A stretch of DNA of 64,000 nt. It comes from Pseudomonas ekonensis (GTDB taxonomy: Bacteria > Pseudomonadota > Gammaproteobacteria > Pseudomonadales > Pseudomonadaceae). Shown here piece by piece: positions 44,581-53,739 of the stretch. Under the pieces are notes generated by a model. The model worked only from the letters and a program-made list of their open reading frames with translations. It made no database searches and was not told the DNA's origin. The stretch is taken from the NCBI RefSeq assembly GCF_019145435.1, contig NZ_JAHSTS010000002.1, positions 1 through 64,000 of the forward strand, read 5' to 3'. Both the position numbers and the translations under genes were made by a program. Position 1 is the first letter of the stretch; the number at the start of each line of letters is the position of its first letter.

Positions 44581-44916
44581 TCAGAGGCAATCGCGCACGG
44601 CCTTGCGCAACGACCCGGACTTGGCCCAAGGCGGCCCCTGGTACAGCGACACCCGGCTGCCGTCCTTGTACTTGACGATGTCCAGGATCTCGTCCGCCGT
44701 GACGATGCTCGGCGCGGTGATGCGGTAGCCGTTGGAGATGGCGGTCTGGCTGGTCTTGGGGATGTCCTGCTGCCACAGCGGCAGCACGCAGGCGGCGTAA
44801 TCCTTGGGTGCCTTCGCGCTGGTCTTGCTGACATTCGGTTCGCCCGGCACCAACGAGGCCGGCAACGAACAACCGGCCAACGCCGCCAACAGCATGCCCC
44901 CGATCAACATCCGCAT
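44581..44916 (-). CDS. small lipoprotein
   Basis: This is a 111-residue protein with a lipobox (LAGC, Cys16) after a short signal peptide (MRMLIGGMLLAALAGC), so it should be attached to the outer membrane. The rest contains ADEILDIVKYKDGSRVSLYQ and is of unknown function. AAGGA precedes the ATG at 44916; the longer open frame has no signal sequence. Confidence 0.82.
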   Translation of the reverse strand: MRMLIGGMLLAALAGCSLPASLVPGEPNVSKTSAKAPKDYAACVLPLWQQDIPKTSQTAISNGYRITAPSIVTADEILDIVKYKDGSRVSLYQGPPWAKSGSLRKAVRDCL

Positions 44917-45113
44917 GGTGAGTCCTTCATCGTCAAAAAACGCGAATGTACCCTGTAACTGTGCGGACATCCATCGTGGCGCACTGCCTTCAGCCCCGCC
45001 GCCACGGCCCCGAAGCCTGATCGGCATCCGTTCAGCCCGCCGACAGGCGACCCTTGCCCCGCACCCCGAAAATGCGGCTACTCTTCTGTACCGAGAATGT
45101 TCCGGAGGTGATC

Positions 45114-45353
45114 ATGCGGCTCAACGAATACGAACACGAACTACAGCGCGACCTGCAGAGCGTCGCGTCGGACCTCAGGTGGTCGGCGGTCGACCTCAAG
45201 CGCATCGCCGAGCAATTGCGCAAGTCCGGCAACGAAGCGGACGCCCAGGCGGTGCTCAGGTCCTGCGAAGTGCTGCAAAGCGACGAGGAACGCCTGCAAC
45301 TCTACGCCAGGGAAGTGAAAGCCCGGGCCATCAGCCGGATCAAGGTGCACTGA
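45114..45353 (+). CDS. small hypothetical coiled-coil-like protein
   Basis: This 79-residue charged protein is probably all helical (MRLNEYEHELQRDLQSVASD, then LKRIAEQLRKSG). A very strong ribosome site (GGAGGTGATC) directly precedes the ATG at 45114. No domain recognised. A terminator follows at 45382. Confidence 0.8.
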   Translation: MRLNEYEHELQRDLQSVASDLRWSAVDLKRIAEQLRKSGNEADAQAVLRSCEVLQSDEERLQLYAREVKARAISRIKVH

Positions 45354-45381
45354 GCCCCGCCATCTGACCAGACACCCAACA

Positions 45382-45407
45382 AAAAGCCCCGGACATCCGG
45401 GGCTTTT
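45382..45407. terminator. intrinsic terminator
   Basis: AAAAGCCCCGG and CCGGGGCTTTT form an 11-bp stem around ACAT. It lies between two convergent small genes and can serve both. Confidence 0.9.
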
Positions 45408-45435
45408 GCGTCATGGCCTTGAGAGCCTCGGCCCC

Positions 45436-45624
45436 TCAGCCCGACCGGCGGGCACGGGTGCGGCTCTTGTAGCCCGGCAGCGCGGCGGCATACGCCAGCG
45501 CCTCTTCCCGGCTGGCGAACGACGCCAGCCGGTCGCCCTCGGTGCAGACCCGCCAAGGGCCGTTGTTGACGCTGAGCACGTCGTAACCGTTCATGTGCAT
45601 CTTGTTCAACATCGCAATGCTCAT
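45436..45624 (-). CDS. small hypothetical protein, DUF2188-like
   Basis: This is a 62-residue protein with a WRVCTEGDRLASFASREEAL core and a basic tail (KSRTRARRSG), a pattern seen in DUF2188-type short proteins. The start at 45624 (MSIAML) has GGAGGT 5 nt upstream, better than the ATG 6 nt earlier. Confidence 0.72.
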   Translation of the reverse strand: MSIAMLNKMHMNGYDVLSVNNGPWRVCTEGDRLASFASREEALAYAAALPGYKSRTRARRSG

Positions 45625-45833
45625 AGGCACCTCCTGTCCGCTCGCGATGAAACAGTTTCACGCCTGCACCTTACACCCGCACCGCAGCACTGTGCCGACC
45701 GGACGTCGCACCGGCCCACGTCAAGTCTGCGGCACTTTTGTGACCTGTCGCCCCTCAGAACCTCTAAGCCCTTGCGCGGCGCGGATATTGCAGATGCGTG
45801 ACAGATTTATGACAAACGGCAATCGGGTAACAA

Positions 45834-46196
<363 letters not shown>

Positions 46197-46200
46197 GCGT

Positions 46201-46443
46201 TCAGCCGGCGAACGCCCGGCGCCCGGCGCTCATTTCGGTGCGCAGTTCACCGATGAAGTTGGAAATGTCACGAATGGTGACCAGATGCTCCGGCGAAACA
46301 CCGTTGAGCAGCAGGTCGACACGCCCGCTTTCAGGCTCGTACACCTTGATCTGCAATAGACCCTGGGCATTTTCGGTGCAGTCGCAATACAAGGGCCGGA
46401 ACCCGGACTCCACGATGCGGCAAATATCGGCGATGGCAAGCAT
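46201..46443 (-). CDS. DUF1652 family protein
   Basis: This is an 80-residue protein matching DUF1652, a Pseudomonas-specific family of unknown function (MLAIADICRIVESGF; KVYEPESGRVDLLLNGVS; SNFIGELRTE). The ATG at 46443 has GAGG upstream; an earlier in-frame ATG at 46521 lacks family similarity. Confidence 0.82.
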   Translation of the reverse strand: MLAIADICRIVESGFRPLYCDCTENAQGLLQIKVYEPESGRVDLLLNGVSPEHLVTIRDISNFIGELRTEMSAGRRAFAG

Positions 46444-46556
46444 GGGCGCACGCCTCACAGGCGTCTGATCAGTCGACCCGTTGAGCATAGATGAGCCTGC
46501 CGCCCTTTGCCGCGTCAGCAAATGCCAACCGTTTCACATCTCTGGCACACCGCCCG

Positions 46557-47456
46557 TCAGTGGGCGTTGCGGTCCCAGATCCAGTTCCAGATCCCCGGCA
46601 GGCGCACCGGATCCGAACTCTGACGCACGGTGCGGGCCAGCGCCGCTTTCTCCAGCGCCGCATGGTCGTCATAGAACGGCTTGTCCGCCAGCCGCACGCC
46701 GGTGGCGGCGGCGCTGTCGAGCAGGATCTGCAAGTACTCGCGGGCATGGCGCGCGGTGTAGCGGTTCAGGTCATGGAACGTCACCACCACCGGAATCACC
46801 CCGTCAACCGTCGGCAACTCGCCGAGGGCGATGCGCTCGCGGACTTCCGACAACTGGCGCAGCATGTTCGCCCGGCGCCTGGGGCTGGCGTTGAAGCCCC
46901 AGATCTTGCCGTCGTTGGCGCTAAGGTCCGTCAGCAGCACGCTCAGGCCGTGGCGCTGATAGGCGGCGAACGTGCGCTTGTCGTAGTTCCAGAACGGCGG
47001 ACGCAGCAGCACCGGCGGCGCGCCGGTGATGGCGGCGATGTCCGCCGTGCCGTTGGTCAGCGCCTCTTCGAGCTCCGCCGGCTCCAGCGAACGGTGGTTG
47101 GTGTGCCACGGCGTCGCCGTGTGGAAGCCCAGCACATGCCCTTCGGCGTGCTCCCGGCGCATGAGGCTGCGGCCGATGTCGCTGTTGCCGGCCCGCGGGG
47201 CGCGGGTCTGGACGAAGAACACCGCCTTCAGATCCGGCTGCACCGGGTTGGTCTTGAGGCTGTCGAGCACGGTGGCGGTCGGGTTCCAGAAACTGGAGGC
47301 GCTGGGGCCGTCATCGAAGGTCAGCAGAAAACGCACCGGCGCCTGGGCCTTGAGCCGGGTCTCGGTCTGCGGGGTCATCTCGATGGGCGCGGCGATGCAC
47401 CCGGCCAGCCCGAGGGCGACGGCCACTACGCTGAACAGCCTGAACCAACGTTTCAT
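46557..47456 (-). CDS. polysaccharide deacetylase, lipoprotein
   Basis: This 299-residue protein has a signal peptide with a lipobox (LAGC, Cys20) and a NodB domain: TFDDGPS (catalytic Asp pair), FHTATPWHTNH (metal histidines), LRPPFW (active-site groove) and VVVTFHD near the end. It should deacetylate N-acetyl sugars in a surface polysaccharide or peptidoglycan. No polysaccharide genes are adjacent. Confidence 0.87.
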   Translation of the reverse strand: MKRWFRLFSVVAVALGLAGCIAAPIEMTPQTETRLKAQAPVRFLLTFDDGPSASSFWNPTATVLDSLKTNPVQPDLKAVFFVQTRAPRAGNSDIGRSLMRREHAEGHVLGFHTATPWHTNHRSLEPAELEEALTNGTADIAAITGAPPVLLRPPFWNYDKRTFAAYQRHGLSVLLTDLSANDGKIWGFNASPRRRANMLRQLSEVRERIALGELPTVDGVIPVVVTFHDLNRYTARHAREYLQILLDSAAATGVRLADKPFYDDHAALEKAALARTVRQSSDPVRLPGIWNWIWDRNAH

Positions 47457-47590
47457 GTCTTGCCTTGCGCCCGACCGTGACGGTCATGTTGTCGATTGGC
47501 AAAACTCCCTCGCCGCCGTCGCCTCCCTGCGCCCCGCCGAAACGGACCGGGGTTGGATCAGGCTACCCGGGGTTTGGTTCCGGCGCCCGC

Positions 47591-48538
47591 TCAGTTCCCC
47601 AGCGCCTGTTCGAACGATGTGTCGATGATGCCCGCCGTGGCCAGCGGCGCCGGCAGTGCCTTGACCTTGAACAGGAAGTCCGCCGTGCCTTGCAGGTCGC
47701 TGGCCGCCTGCCCGTCCACCGGGCCGACCGTCATGTGCGCCTGGCGCAGCCAGTGCCGCGACACCGCCTGATCCAGGTTGGCCTTCTTCGCCCACAGATC
47801 CGCGTACTCGTCAGTATGGCTGTCGACCCAGGCCCGCGCCTTCTTCAAGCGGGCAAGAAAGTCGCCGATCGCCTCACGCTTGGCGTCGATGGACGGCGCG
47901 GACGCGGCGATGGCGCTCAGGCCCGACATCAGGTTCTTCGCCGTAAGGATCGGCCGGGCTCCGGAGAACACGATCTGCTGCGAAATGTACGGTTCCCACA
48001 CCGGAAACGCATCGATGCCGCCCTGAGGCAGCGCGGCGGCGGCATCCACCGGCATGAGCTTGACGAAGTCGACGTAATCCTCCGGCAGGCCGCCCTGCTC
48101 CAGCGCCCGCAAGGTCAGTTGCTGGCTCCAGGCGCCGGGCCAGTAGGCGACTTTCTTGCCTTTGAGGTCGGCGACGGTCTTGACCGGCGAATCCTTGGGC
48201 ACCAACAAGGCGATGGTGTCCGGGTTCTGCCGCGAAACGCCGATCAGCTTCACCGGCGCCTGCTTGGCCGCCAGGAACAAAAAGCCCGAGTCGCCGAGAA
48301 AGCCCAGGTCCAGCGACCCGGCCTGCAAGGCCTCGGCCAACGGCGCGGCGGCCTGGAAGTGTTTCCAGTCCACGGTGTACGGCGCGTCCTTGAGCACGCC
48401 GGATGCCTCCACCGATGCGCGGATGTTGTAGTAGTTCTGGTCACCGACATGCAGGACCAAGGGTTCGGCAGCGTAGGAAAGCGGCGAGGCAAACAAAGCA
48501 CCAGTCAGTGTGGCGCGCAGGAAACGGGAGAACGTCAT
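47591..48538 (-). CDS. ABC transporter substrate-binding protein, sulfonate/nitrate/taurine type
   Basis: This is a 315-residue periplasmic protein with a Sec signal peptide (cleavage near SYA, residue 23). The core (VADLKGKKVAYWPGAWSQQL; GIDAFPVWEPYI) is that of the SsuA/TauA/NrtA family. It is divergent from a second protein of the same family at 48833, with a 294-bp AT-rich region between. The nearest permease is on the opposite strand at 49848. Confidence 0.87.
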   Translation of the reverse strand: MTFSRFLRATLTGALFASPLSYAAEPLVLHVGDQNYYNIRASVEASGVLKDAPYTVDWKHFQAAAPLAEALQAGSLDLGFLGDSGFLFLAAKQAPVKLIGVSRQNPDTIALLVPKDSPVKTVADLKGKKVAYWPGAWSQQLTLRALEQGGLPEDYVDFVKLMPVDAAAALPQGGIDAFPVWEPYISQQIVFSGARPILTAKNLMSGLSAIAASAPSIDAKREAIGDFLARLKKARAWVDSHTDEYADLWAKKANLDQAVSRHWLRQAHMTVGPVDGQAASDLQGTADFLFKVKALPAPLATAGIIDTSFEQALGN

Positions 48539-48580
48539 GGCAAAGACCTGTGGGCGGGTTTTCCATAGACCATAACGCTC

Positions 48581-48610
48581 TTATAAATGAATTTTGAAAT
48601 TCGATTTATA
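48581..48610. promoter_or_regulatory. AT-rich imperfect palindrome between two binding-protein genes
   Basis: TATAAATGAATTT and AAATTCGATTTATA mirror each other with one extra base, in the 294-bp space between divergent genes. The low GC in a GC-rich genome suggests a promoter/operator region, perhaps for a CysB/Cbl-type sulfur regulator (inference). Confidence 0.5.
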
Positions 48611-48832
48611 CATAAGCTCAGCACGGCCATCACGCACTGTCCGCCCCACAACAGCACCTTGGCGAAGTGTCTTCCCGGCAACACTTCATGAACCCGAAAA
48701 TGACACAAACCCCAATGAATACGGGGCCAAACGGTTATGGCACAGAGCCTGCAACCTTCCATTCATGCAGGAAGCATTCGATCAATACATCCATTTGGAC
48801 ATAAGACCCGTAGCCTTGCCGGAGCGCCTCCG

Positions 48833-49819
48833 ATGACATCCTTCCAATCGTTCTCCCGCGCCAAAACCCTGCTCGCGGCCTGCGCAATAGCCCTGAGCCT
48901 GCAACCGGCGGCCCACGCCGCCGAAGCCCCACCGGCGGAGGTGCACCTGGACTATGCCTATTACTCGCCGGTCAGCCTCGCCCTCAAGCACCTGGGCTAC
49001 CTGGAAAGGGCCCTGCCCCAGAGCAAGGTCGGCTGGGTGCTGAGCCAGGGCAGCAACCGTTCGCTGGAGTACCTCAACAGCGGCGGCGTCGATTTCGCCT
49101 CCTCCGCCAGCCTCGCCGCCGTGCTCAGCCGGGCCAACGGCAGCCCGATCAAGTCGGTGTACGTCTACAGCCGCGCCGAATGGACTGCGCTGGTGGTGCG
49201 CAAGGACTCGCCGATCCAGACCGTCGCCGACCTCAAGGGCAAGAAGGTCGCCGCCACCAAAGGCACCGACCCGTACCTGTTCACCCTGCGCAGCCTGCAA
49301 CAGGCCGGGCTGAAGAAGGACGATGTCGAACTGGTGCACCTGCAGCACCCGGACGGCCGCACGGCGCTGGAGAAAGGCGATGTCGACGCTTGGGCCGGGC
49401 TCGATCCGCACATGGCCGCCAGCCAGATCCAGGCCGGTTCACGCTTGCTGTACCGCAATCGGGACTTCAACAGCTACGGGGTCGTGAGCGTCACCGAGCG
49501 CTTCGCCAAGGAGCACCCGCACACCCTCGACACCGTGATCAAAGCCTACGAACAGGCCCGCGAGTGGTCGGTGAAGCACCCGGACGAACTGGCCAAACTG
49601 CTCGCCGACGAATCCGGCCTGCCGCTGGACGTGGCCAGGCTGCAACTGTCGCGCACCGATCTCGGCCGTCCGCAGCTCACTGCCGGCGATGTGCTGGCGT
49701 CGAAGGCCGCCGCGCCGATCCTGGTGTCGGAGGAGCTGGTGCGCCGCGGGGTGAATGTCGATCAGGTCATCGACCAGTTGATCGACACCGGCTTCCAGCC
49801 CACCGTCGCCGCCCAGTGA
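48833..49819 (+). CDS. ABC transporter substrate-binding protein, aliphatic sulfonate type
   Basis: This is a 328-residue SsuA-like protein with a signal peptide ending near AAHA (residue 31). It has TVADLKGKKVAATKGTDPYL and DVDAWAGLDPHMA, as in aliphatic sulfonate binders. The start at 48833 has GGAG upstream. A permease gene follows 28 bp later in the same operon. Confidence 0.88.
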   Translation: MTSFQSFSRAKTLLAACAIALSLQPAAHAAEAPPAEVHLDYAYYSPVSLALKHLGYLERALPQSKVGWVLSQGSNRSLEYLNSGGVDFASSASLAAVLSRANGSPIKSVYVYSRAEWTALVVRKDSPIQTVADLKGKKVAATKGTDPYLFTLRSLQQAGLKKDDVELVHLQHPDGRTALEKGDVDAWAGLDPHMAASQIQAGSRLLYRNRDFNSYGVVSVTERFAKEHPHTLDTVIKAYEQAREWSVKHPDELAKLLADESGLPLDVARLQLSRTDLGRPQLTAGDVLASKAAAPILVSEELVRRGVNVDQVIDQLIDTGFQPTVAAQ

Positions 49820-49847
49820 CCGCTCCGGCGCACAGGAACAACCGCCC

Positions 49848-50687
49848 ATGAGCCACGACTTGCCCGCCCGCCTCGCGCTGACGTCGCCGCGCCGCCCGCC
49901 CGCAAAGCTGAACCCGCAGTGGCGACGGCGCCTCAAAGGCCTGGCCGTGCCGCTGCTGATCGTCATCGCCCTGGAGATCATCGTGCGCGGCGGCTGGCTG
50001 CCGGCCTATCAGATGCCGGCGCCGAGCGAGATCGCCCTGACCCTGACCGAGCTGTCCGAAGGCGCACTGTGGAAACACATCGGCGCCAGCCTGATCCGCG
50101 TGCTGGCGGGCTTCGCCATCGGCGCGGGCCTGGCGCTGGCGTTCGCCTCCTGGGTGGGCCTGAGCCGGGAGGCCGAGGCGTACCTGGAGCCGACCTTCGC
50201 CGCGCTGCGCTCGATCCCGAGCCTGGCCTGGGTGCCGCTGTTGCTGCTGTGGCTGGGCATCGACGAGACGTCGAAGATCGTGCTGATCGCCATCGGCGCG
50301 TTCTTTCCGGTGTACGTCAATGTCGTCGCGGCGATCCGCAACATCGACCGCCGGCTGGTGGAGGTCGGGCACATCTACGGATTCGGCCGCCTGCAACTGG
50401 TGCGCCGGATCCTCTTGCCCGCCGCCCTGCCCGGCCTGTTCACGGGGCTGCGCAGCGGCCTGAGCCTGGCCTGGATGTTTCTGGTGGCCGCCGAACTGAT
50501 CGCCGCCACCAAAGGGCTCGGTTACCTGTTGAGCGATGGGCGCGAAACCTCGCGGCCGGACATCGTACTGGCGGCGATCATCGTTCTGGCGCTGCTGGGC
50601 AAACTCAGCGACGGCCTGCTCGCCGCACTGGAACGCCGCTGCCTGGCCTGGCGCGACACGTTCAAGGGCCAGGGCGACACGGCGTGA
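49848..50687 (+). CDS. ABC transporter permease, SsuC-like
   Basis: This is a 279-residue inner-membrane permease with about six helices. The cytoplasmic EAA loop is at about residues 175-205 (EVGHIYGFGRLQLVRRILLP). It should pair with the upstream binding protein to import sulfonate-like compounds. No ATP-binding gene is present between 46557 and 52200, so the ATPase must come from elsewhere. Confidence 0.88.
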   Translation: MSHDLPARLALTSPRRPPAKLNPQWRRRLKGLAVPLLIVIALEIIVRGGWLPAYQMPAPSEIALTLTELSEGALWKHIGASLIRVLAGFAIGAGLALAFASWVGLSREAEAYLEPTFAALRSIPSLAWVPLLLLWLGIDETSKIVLIAIGAFFPVYVNVVAAIRNIDRRLVEVGHIYGFGRLQLVRRILLPAALPGLFTGLRSGLSLAWMFLVAAELIAATKGLGYLLSDGRETSRPDIVLAAIIVLALLGKLSDGLLAALERRCLAWRDTFKGQGDTA

Positions 50688-50739
50688 ACCGGACAACTAA
50701 GCTCAAGGTTAGAGTGGCCGGTTGCCGGAGGTTCGGCGA

Positions 50740-51420
50740 ATGTGCGGACGACTGTCGCAGTACCGGGGCATCCACGACTTCGTGGCGGTCCTGAGCATTC
50801 CCGATGCGCTGATCAATCACGTCGGCGACGCGCCGTTGGCCCGCTACAACGCCGCCCCCACCACGTCGCTGGCCATCCTCCATCAGCACGAACGGCACCT
50901 GTACGCCGACAGCCTGCGCTGGGGCTGGCGCCCACACTGGGCCAAGGATCGCACGGCGCCGATCAACGCGCGGGTGGAGAAAGTCGCCCACGGCCCGTTC
51001 TTCCGGGCGATCTGGCGACACCGGCTGATCGTACCCGTGGACAACTGGTTCGAATGGGTAGAGGGGCCCGACAAAAGCCGACAGCCCTGGCTGATCCGTC
51101 GCGCCGACCATGGCGCGATTTTCTGCGCCGCCATCGGCCAGTTTCCGATACCCGGCACGCCGTCAAAGGAAGACGACGGTTTTGTCATCATCACCGCCGA
51201 CAGCGAAGGCGGCCTGCTCGATATCCATGACCGGCGCCCCTTGGTGCTGCCCGCCGAGCGGGTGAACGAATGGCTGGATCCTGCCACGCCCGCCGAACGG
51301 GCGGAGCAGATGCTGCTGTTCGACACCGAACCGGCCGGCGTTTTCCAGTGGCACAAGGTCGGCAAGGCCGTCGGCAACGCCCGCAACCAGGGCGCACAGT
51401 TGATCGAACCGACAGATTAA
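50740..51420 (+). CDS. SOS response-associated peptidase (SRAP), YedK/HMCES family
   Basis: This is a 226-residue SRAP protein. Cys2 directly after Met1 (MCGRLSQY) is the residue known to form a thiazolidine crosslink with abasic sites in single-stranded DNA; the conserved Glu (DNWFEWVEG) and His (DIHDRRPLVL) are present. GGAGG precedes the ATG at 50740. It shields abasic sites during replication. Confidence 0.92.
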   Translation: MCGRLSQYRGIHDFVAVLSIPDALINHVGDAPLARYNAAPTTSLAILHQHERHLYADSLRWGWRPHWAKDRTAPINARVEKVAHGPFFRAIWRHRLIVPVDNWFEWVEGPDKSRQPWLIRRADHGAIFCAAIGQFPIPGTPSKEDDGFVIITADSEGGLLDIHDRRPLVLPAERVNEWLDPATPAERAEQMLLFDTEPAGVFQWHKVGKAVGNARNQGAQLIEPTD

Positions 51421-51468
51421 ATAAACCCCGGGGCGACACGTCATTTAGAGGAGAGATCCGCGTGCTGT

Positions 51469-51487
51469 CCCCCTGCGTTACAGGGGG
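51469..51487. terminator. short hairpin after SRAP gene
   Basis: CCCCCTG and CAGGGGG enclose a 5-nt loop 49 bp after the SRAP stop. There is no T-run, so it may be only a weak terminator or a leader structure. Confidence 0.4.
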
Positions 51488-51622
51488 TGTATCAACCGCG
51501 AGACAACGCCGTGAAACAATCGTTCGAGCGAACTAACCGCCTGTCTGACATTTCAATCGTCATACATACATTTAGATGCACTACGGATAGCATGCGCGCC
51601 GCATTTCCAATTGGCACTTTAG

Positions 51623-51958
51623 TTGACCGAAGAGTCAACAGACCAGGAATCCCCTACAAACTCAACATCCTTGCAGAGAACCAAGTTGCGCGACGATTTT
51701 GCAATCAAACAGGCCCGCGGCCTGGAGTGTATTCACCTGTCCATGACAGAGCGCTTTCAACTCGACTGTTTTATCGGCCACTACATAAAGACCCGAAACC
51801 TGCGTGACGTACCCGATATCGACCGCATCCTGCGCACCACGCTCGAAAGCTATCCCTGCCATCCGCCGGTGATGGTCAACGAGCTCAACGCCTGGATCGA
51901 CAAGACCTTGGGCTATCGGGCTTCCCACCCCGATCTCACACAGCTGGACGATCTCTGA
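51623..51958 (+). CDS. hypothetical protein, start uncertain
   Basis: A frame of up to 111 residues without a recognised domain. The C-terminal 75 residues (RFQLDCFIGHYIKTRNLRDV; TLESYPCHPPVMVNELNAW) look like a real folded protein with good codon use. The N-terminal part lies in lower-GC DNA and the first start is TTG at 51623; TTG at 51684 or ATG at 51743 are other options, none with a good ribosome site. A strong terminator follows. Confidence 0.6.
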   Translation: MTEESTDQESPTNSTSLQRTKLRDDFAIKQARGLECIHLSMTERFQLDCFIGHYIKTRNLRDVPDIDRILRTTLESYPCHPPVMVNELNAWIDKTLGYRASHPDLTQLDDL

Positions 51959-51962
51959 GTCA

Positions 51963-51996
51963 ACGGAAAAGCCCCGCGCATGCGGGGCTTTTCCGT
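51963..51996. terminator. bidirectional intrinsic terminator
   Basis: ACGGAAAAGCCCCGC and its exact complement form a 15-bp stem with a 4-nt loop, with A and T tracts inside the arms. It separates the hypothetical gene from the convergent small gene. Confidence 0.92.
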
Positions 51997-52005
51997 TTCA
52001 GCCGT

Positions 52006-52158
52006 TCAGGGTTTCAAAGGACGTTCCTGATCGCGGTCGGACAACTCACGGCTGTCGTCATGTTTCCAGGTCTGTTCTTTGTGCTTTTCCCGCTCGATCT
52101 CCTCTTCGCTCGGTTCATCGTCTTCGAGGGGTGCCGGAGGTCTTTGCTCGTTCGCCAT
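52006..52158 (-). CDS. small acidic hypothetical protein
   Basis: This 50-residue hydrophilic protein (MANEQRPPAPLEDDEPSEEE, then KHKEQTWKHDDSREL) is probably disordered. The ATG at 52158 has GAGG 5 nt upstream. No domain recognised. Confidence 0.68.
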   Translation of the reverse strand: MANEQRPPAPLEDDEPSEEEIEREKHKEQTWKHDDSRELSDRDQERPLKP

Positions 52159-52215
52159 GTTCGCCTCGCTGTCGCCAATCATCCTTAAAGCGTAGAACAC
52201 TTTTCGACGAGCAAC

Positions 52216-52530
52216 TTACAGCCACCAGCGCAACAAAAAGAAGAACGCCATGCTCAACAGCATGCTCAGCAACGTATTGCGCGTGTAGATCACCAGCCCC
52301 ACCGCCACCAGCGAACTGAGCAGGTAGGGGTTGTCCCAGTGCAGGTTCAGTTGCTTGTCCGGCATGAACACGATCGGGCCGCAGATGGCGGTCAGCATGC
52401 CCGGCACGGCAAACCCGAGAAACTGCCGCGCGTTGCTGCTCAGGCGCACCGGCAAGCGCGGCTCGAGGAACACGTAGCGGTTGAGGAACACCAAAAGGCC
52501 CATGCCGAAGATCACTGCCCAGACCATCAT
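52216..52530 (-). CDS. azlD: AzlD family branched-chain amino acid exporter subunit
   Basis: This 104-residue membrane protein has three to four helices (ARQFLGFAVPGMLTAICGPI; YTRNTLLSMLLSM), typical for AzlD. With AzlC it exports branched-chain amino acids. Its ATG overlaps the azlC stop by ATGA (52527-52530), so the two subunits are translated together. Confidence 0.88.
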   Translation of the reverse strand: MMVWAVIFGMGLLVFLNRYVFLEPRLPVRLSSNARQFLGFAVPGMLTAICGPIVFMPDKQLNLHWDNPYLLSSLVAVGLVIYTRNTLLSMLLSMAFFFLLRWWL

Positions 52531-53225
52531 GTGCGCTCCCGATACAGTTTATTGCAGACAAACCCCGCCGCCATCCCGGCCAGCCCCGAGAGCACCAGCG
52601 CCGAACCCCACTGCCAGTAGCTGAACAGCACCGAGCAGAACAGCGACACCGCCACGCAGACCACCGTCGGCACATCGCGCACCACCGGGGTGATCAGCGC
52701 GATGAAGGTCGCGGCGATGGAGAAGTCCAGGCCCAGGTGCTCCAGCCCCGGAATGCTGCTGCCCAGCACGATCCCGGCGAGGGTGAAGAGGTTCCAGGCG
52801 ATGTAGAACGTCAGGCCCACGCCCAGGGCGTACCAACGGTTGAACTGCTGGCGGTCGTGCTGGCTGGTGAGGGCGAACAGTTCGTCGGTGAGCAGAAAGC
52901 CCAGGCCCAGGCGCCAGCGCCCGGGCAACGGCGAAATCACCGAACGCATGCTCATGCCGTACAGCAAGTGCTGAGAGGTCAGCAGCGCCGTGGTCAGCAG
53001 AATGGAAAACAGCCCGGCACCGCCCTTGAGCATGCCGATGGCCACCAACTGGGCGGCGCCGGCGAACACGATGGTCGACAGCCCCTGCCCTTGCAGCGGG
53101 GTGAGGTTGGCCTCGATCGCCATGGAGCCGGCCAACAGGCCCCACGGCGCGGTCGCCAGGGATAACGGCATGATCGCCGCCGCACCGCGAAGGAACGCAC
53201 TGCGCGGCATGAGTGAGTCAGACAT
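52527..53225 (-). CDS. azlC: AzlC family branched-chain amino acid exporter subunit
   Basis: This is a 232-residue membrane protein with the AzlC signature (FLRGAAAIMPLSLATAPWG at the start; GAAQLVAIGMLKGG; LLTSQHLLYGMSMR). The start chosen is MSDSLMPR at 53225; the frame continues upstream into REP DNA, which is not coding. It forms an operon with azlD. Confidence 0.88.
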   Translation of the reverse strand: MSDSLMPRSAFLRGAAAIMPLSLATAPWGLLAGSMAIEANLTPLQGQGLSTIVFAGAAQLVAIGMLKGGAGLFSILLTTALLTSQHLLYGMSMRSVISPLPGRWRLGLGFLLTDELFALTSQHDRQQFNRWYALGVGLTFYIAWNLFTLAGIVLGSSIPGLEHLGLDFSIAATFIALITPVVRDVPTVVCVAVSLFCSVLFSYWQWGSALVLSGLAGMAAGFVCNKLYRERT

Positions 53226-53309
53226 AACGCTCTTCAACCGGGTAACAGGGCCGCCGACTCTGCCATTGAACGCCCGTTCATGGCTTGAACGATCTTGCGC
53301 ACTTGGGGC

Positions 53310-53678
53310 CGCCATCGCGGGCAAGCCCGCTCCCACAGGTCATGCGCAGGATGCAGCACTTGCAAACGACAAAAAACTTTGTAGGACCAACTGTCATGAT
53401 CCGGCCCAGCGGTGCTCTCACTGACGCTATCGCCAGCAGGCTGGCTCCTACCGGGATCTTCAGCGGATGAAGGTTTTCGGATCACAGCAATACCTGTGGG
53501 AGGATGCGGCACTTGCAAACGACAAAGAACTTTGCGGAACCAACTGTCATGATCCGGCCCTGCGGCGTACTCACTGACGCTATCGCCAGCAGGCTGGCTC
53601 CTACCGGGATCTTCAGCGGATGAAGGTTTTCGGATCACAGCAATACCTGTGGGAGCGGGCTTGCCCGCGATGACGTCG
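53310..53678. repeat. REP-bounded region with two 153-bp direct repeats
   Basis: The 514-bp gap between azlC and the DUF2784 gene contains no gene. Two inverted REPs (about 53310-53342 and 53647-53678) bound two near-identical 153-bp units at 53349-53501 and 53502-53654. Each unit carries the core GCCAGCAGGCTGGCTCCTAC. A few mismatches cluster in the first third of the unit. Confidence 0.88.
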
Positions 53679-53739
53679 GCACAGTCCCCACCGACTGGCG
53701 TACCATGAGCCCCATTCACCACCGCGTCAGGGAGACGAC

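Noticed and set aside
53349..53654. Insertion sequence
   Set aside because: There is no transposase frame between the REP arms; the block contains only repeats.
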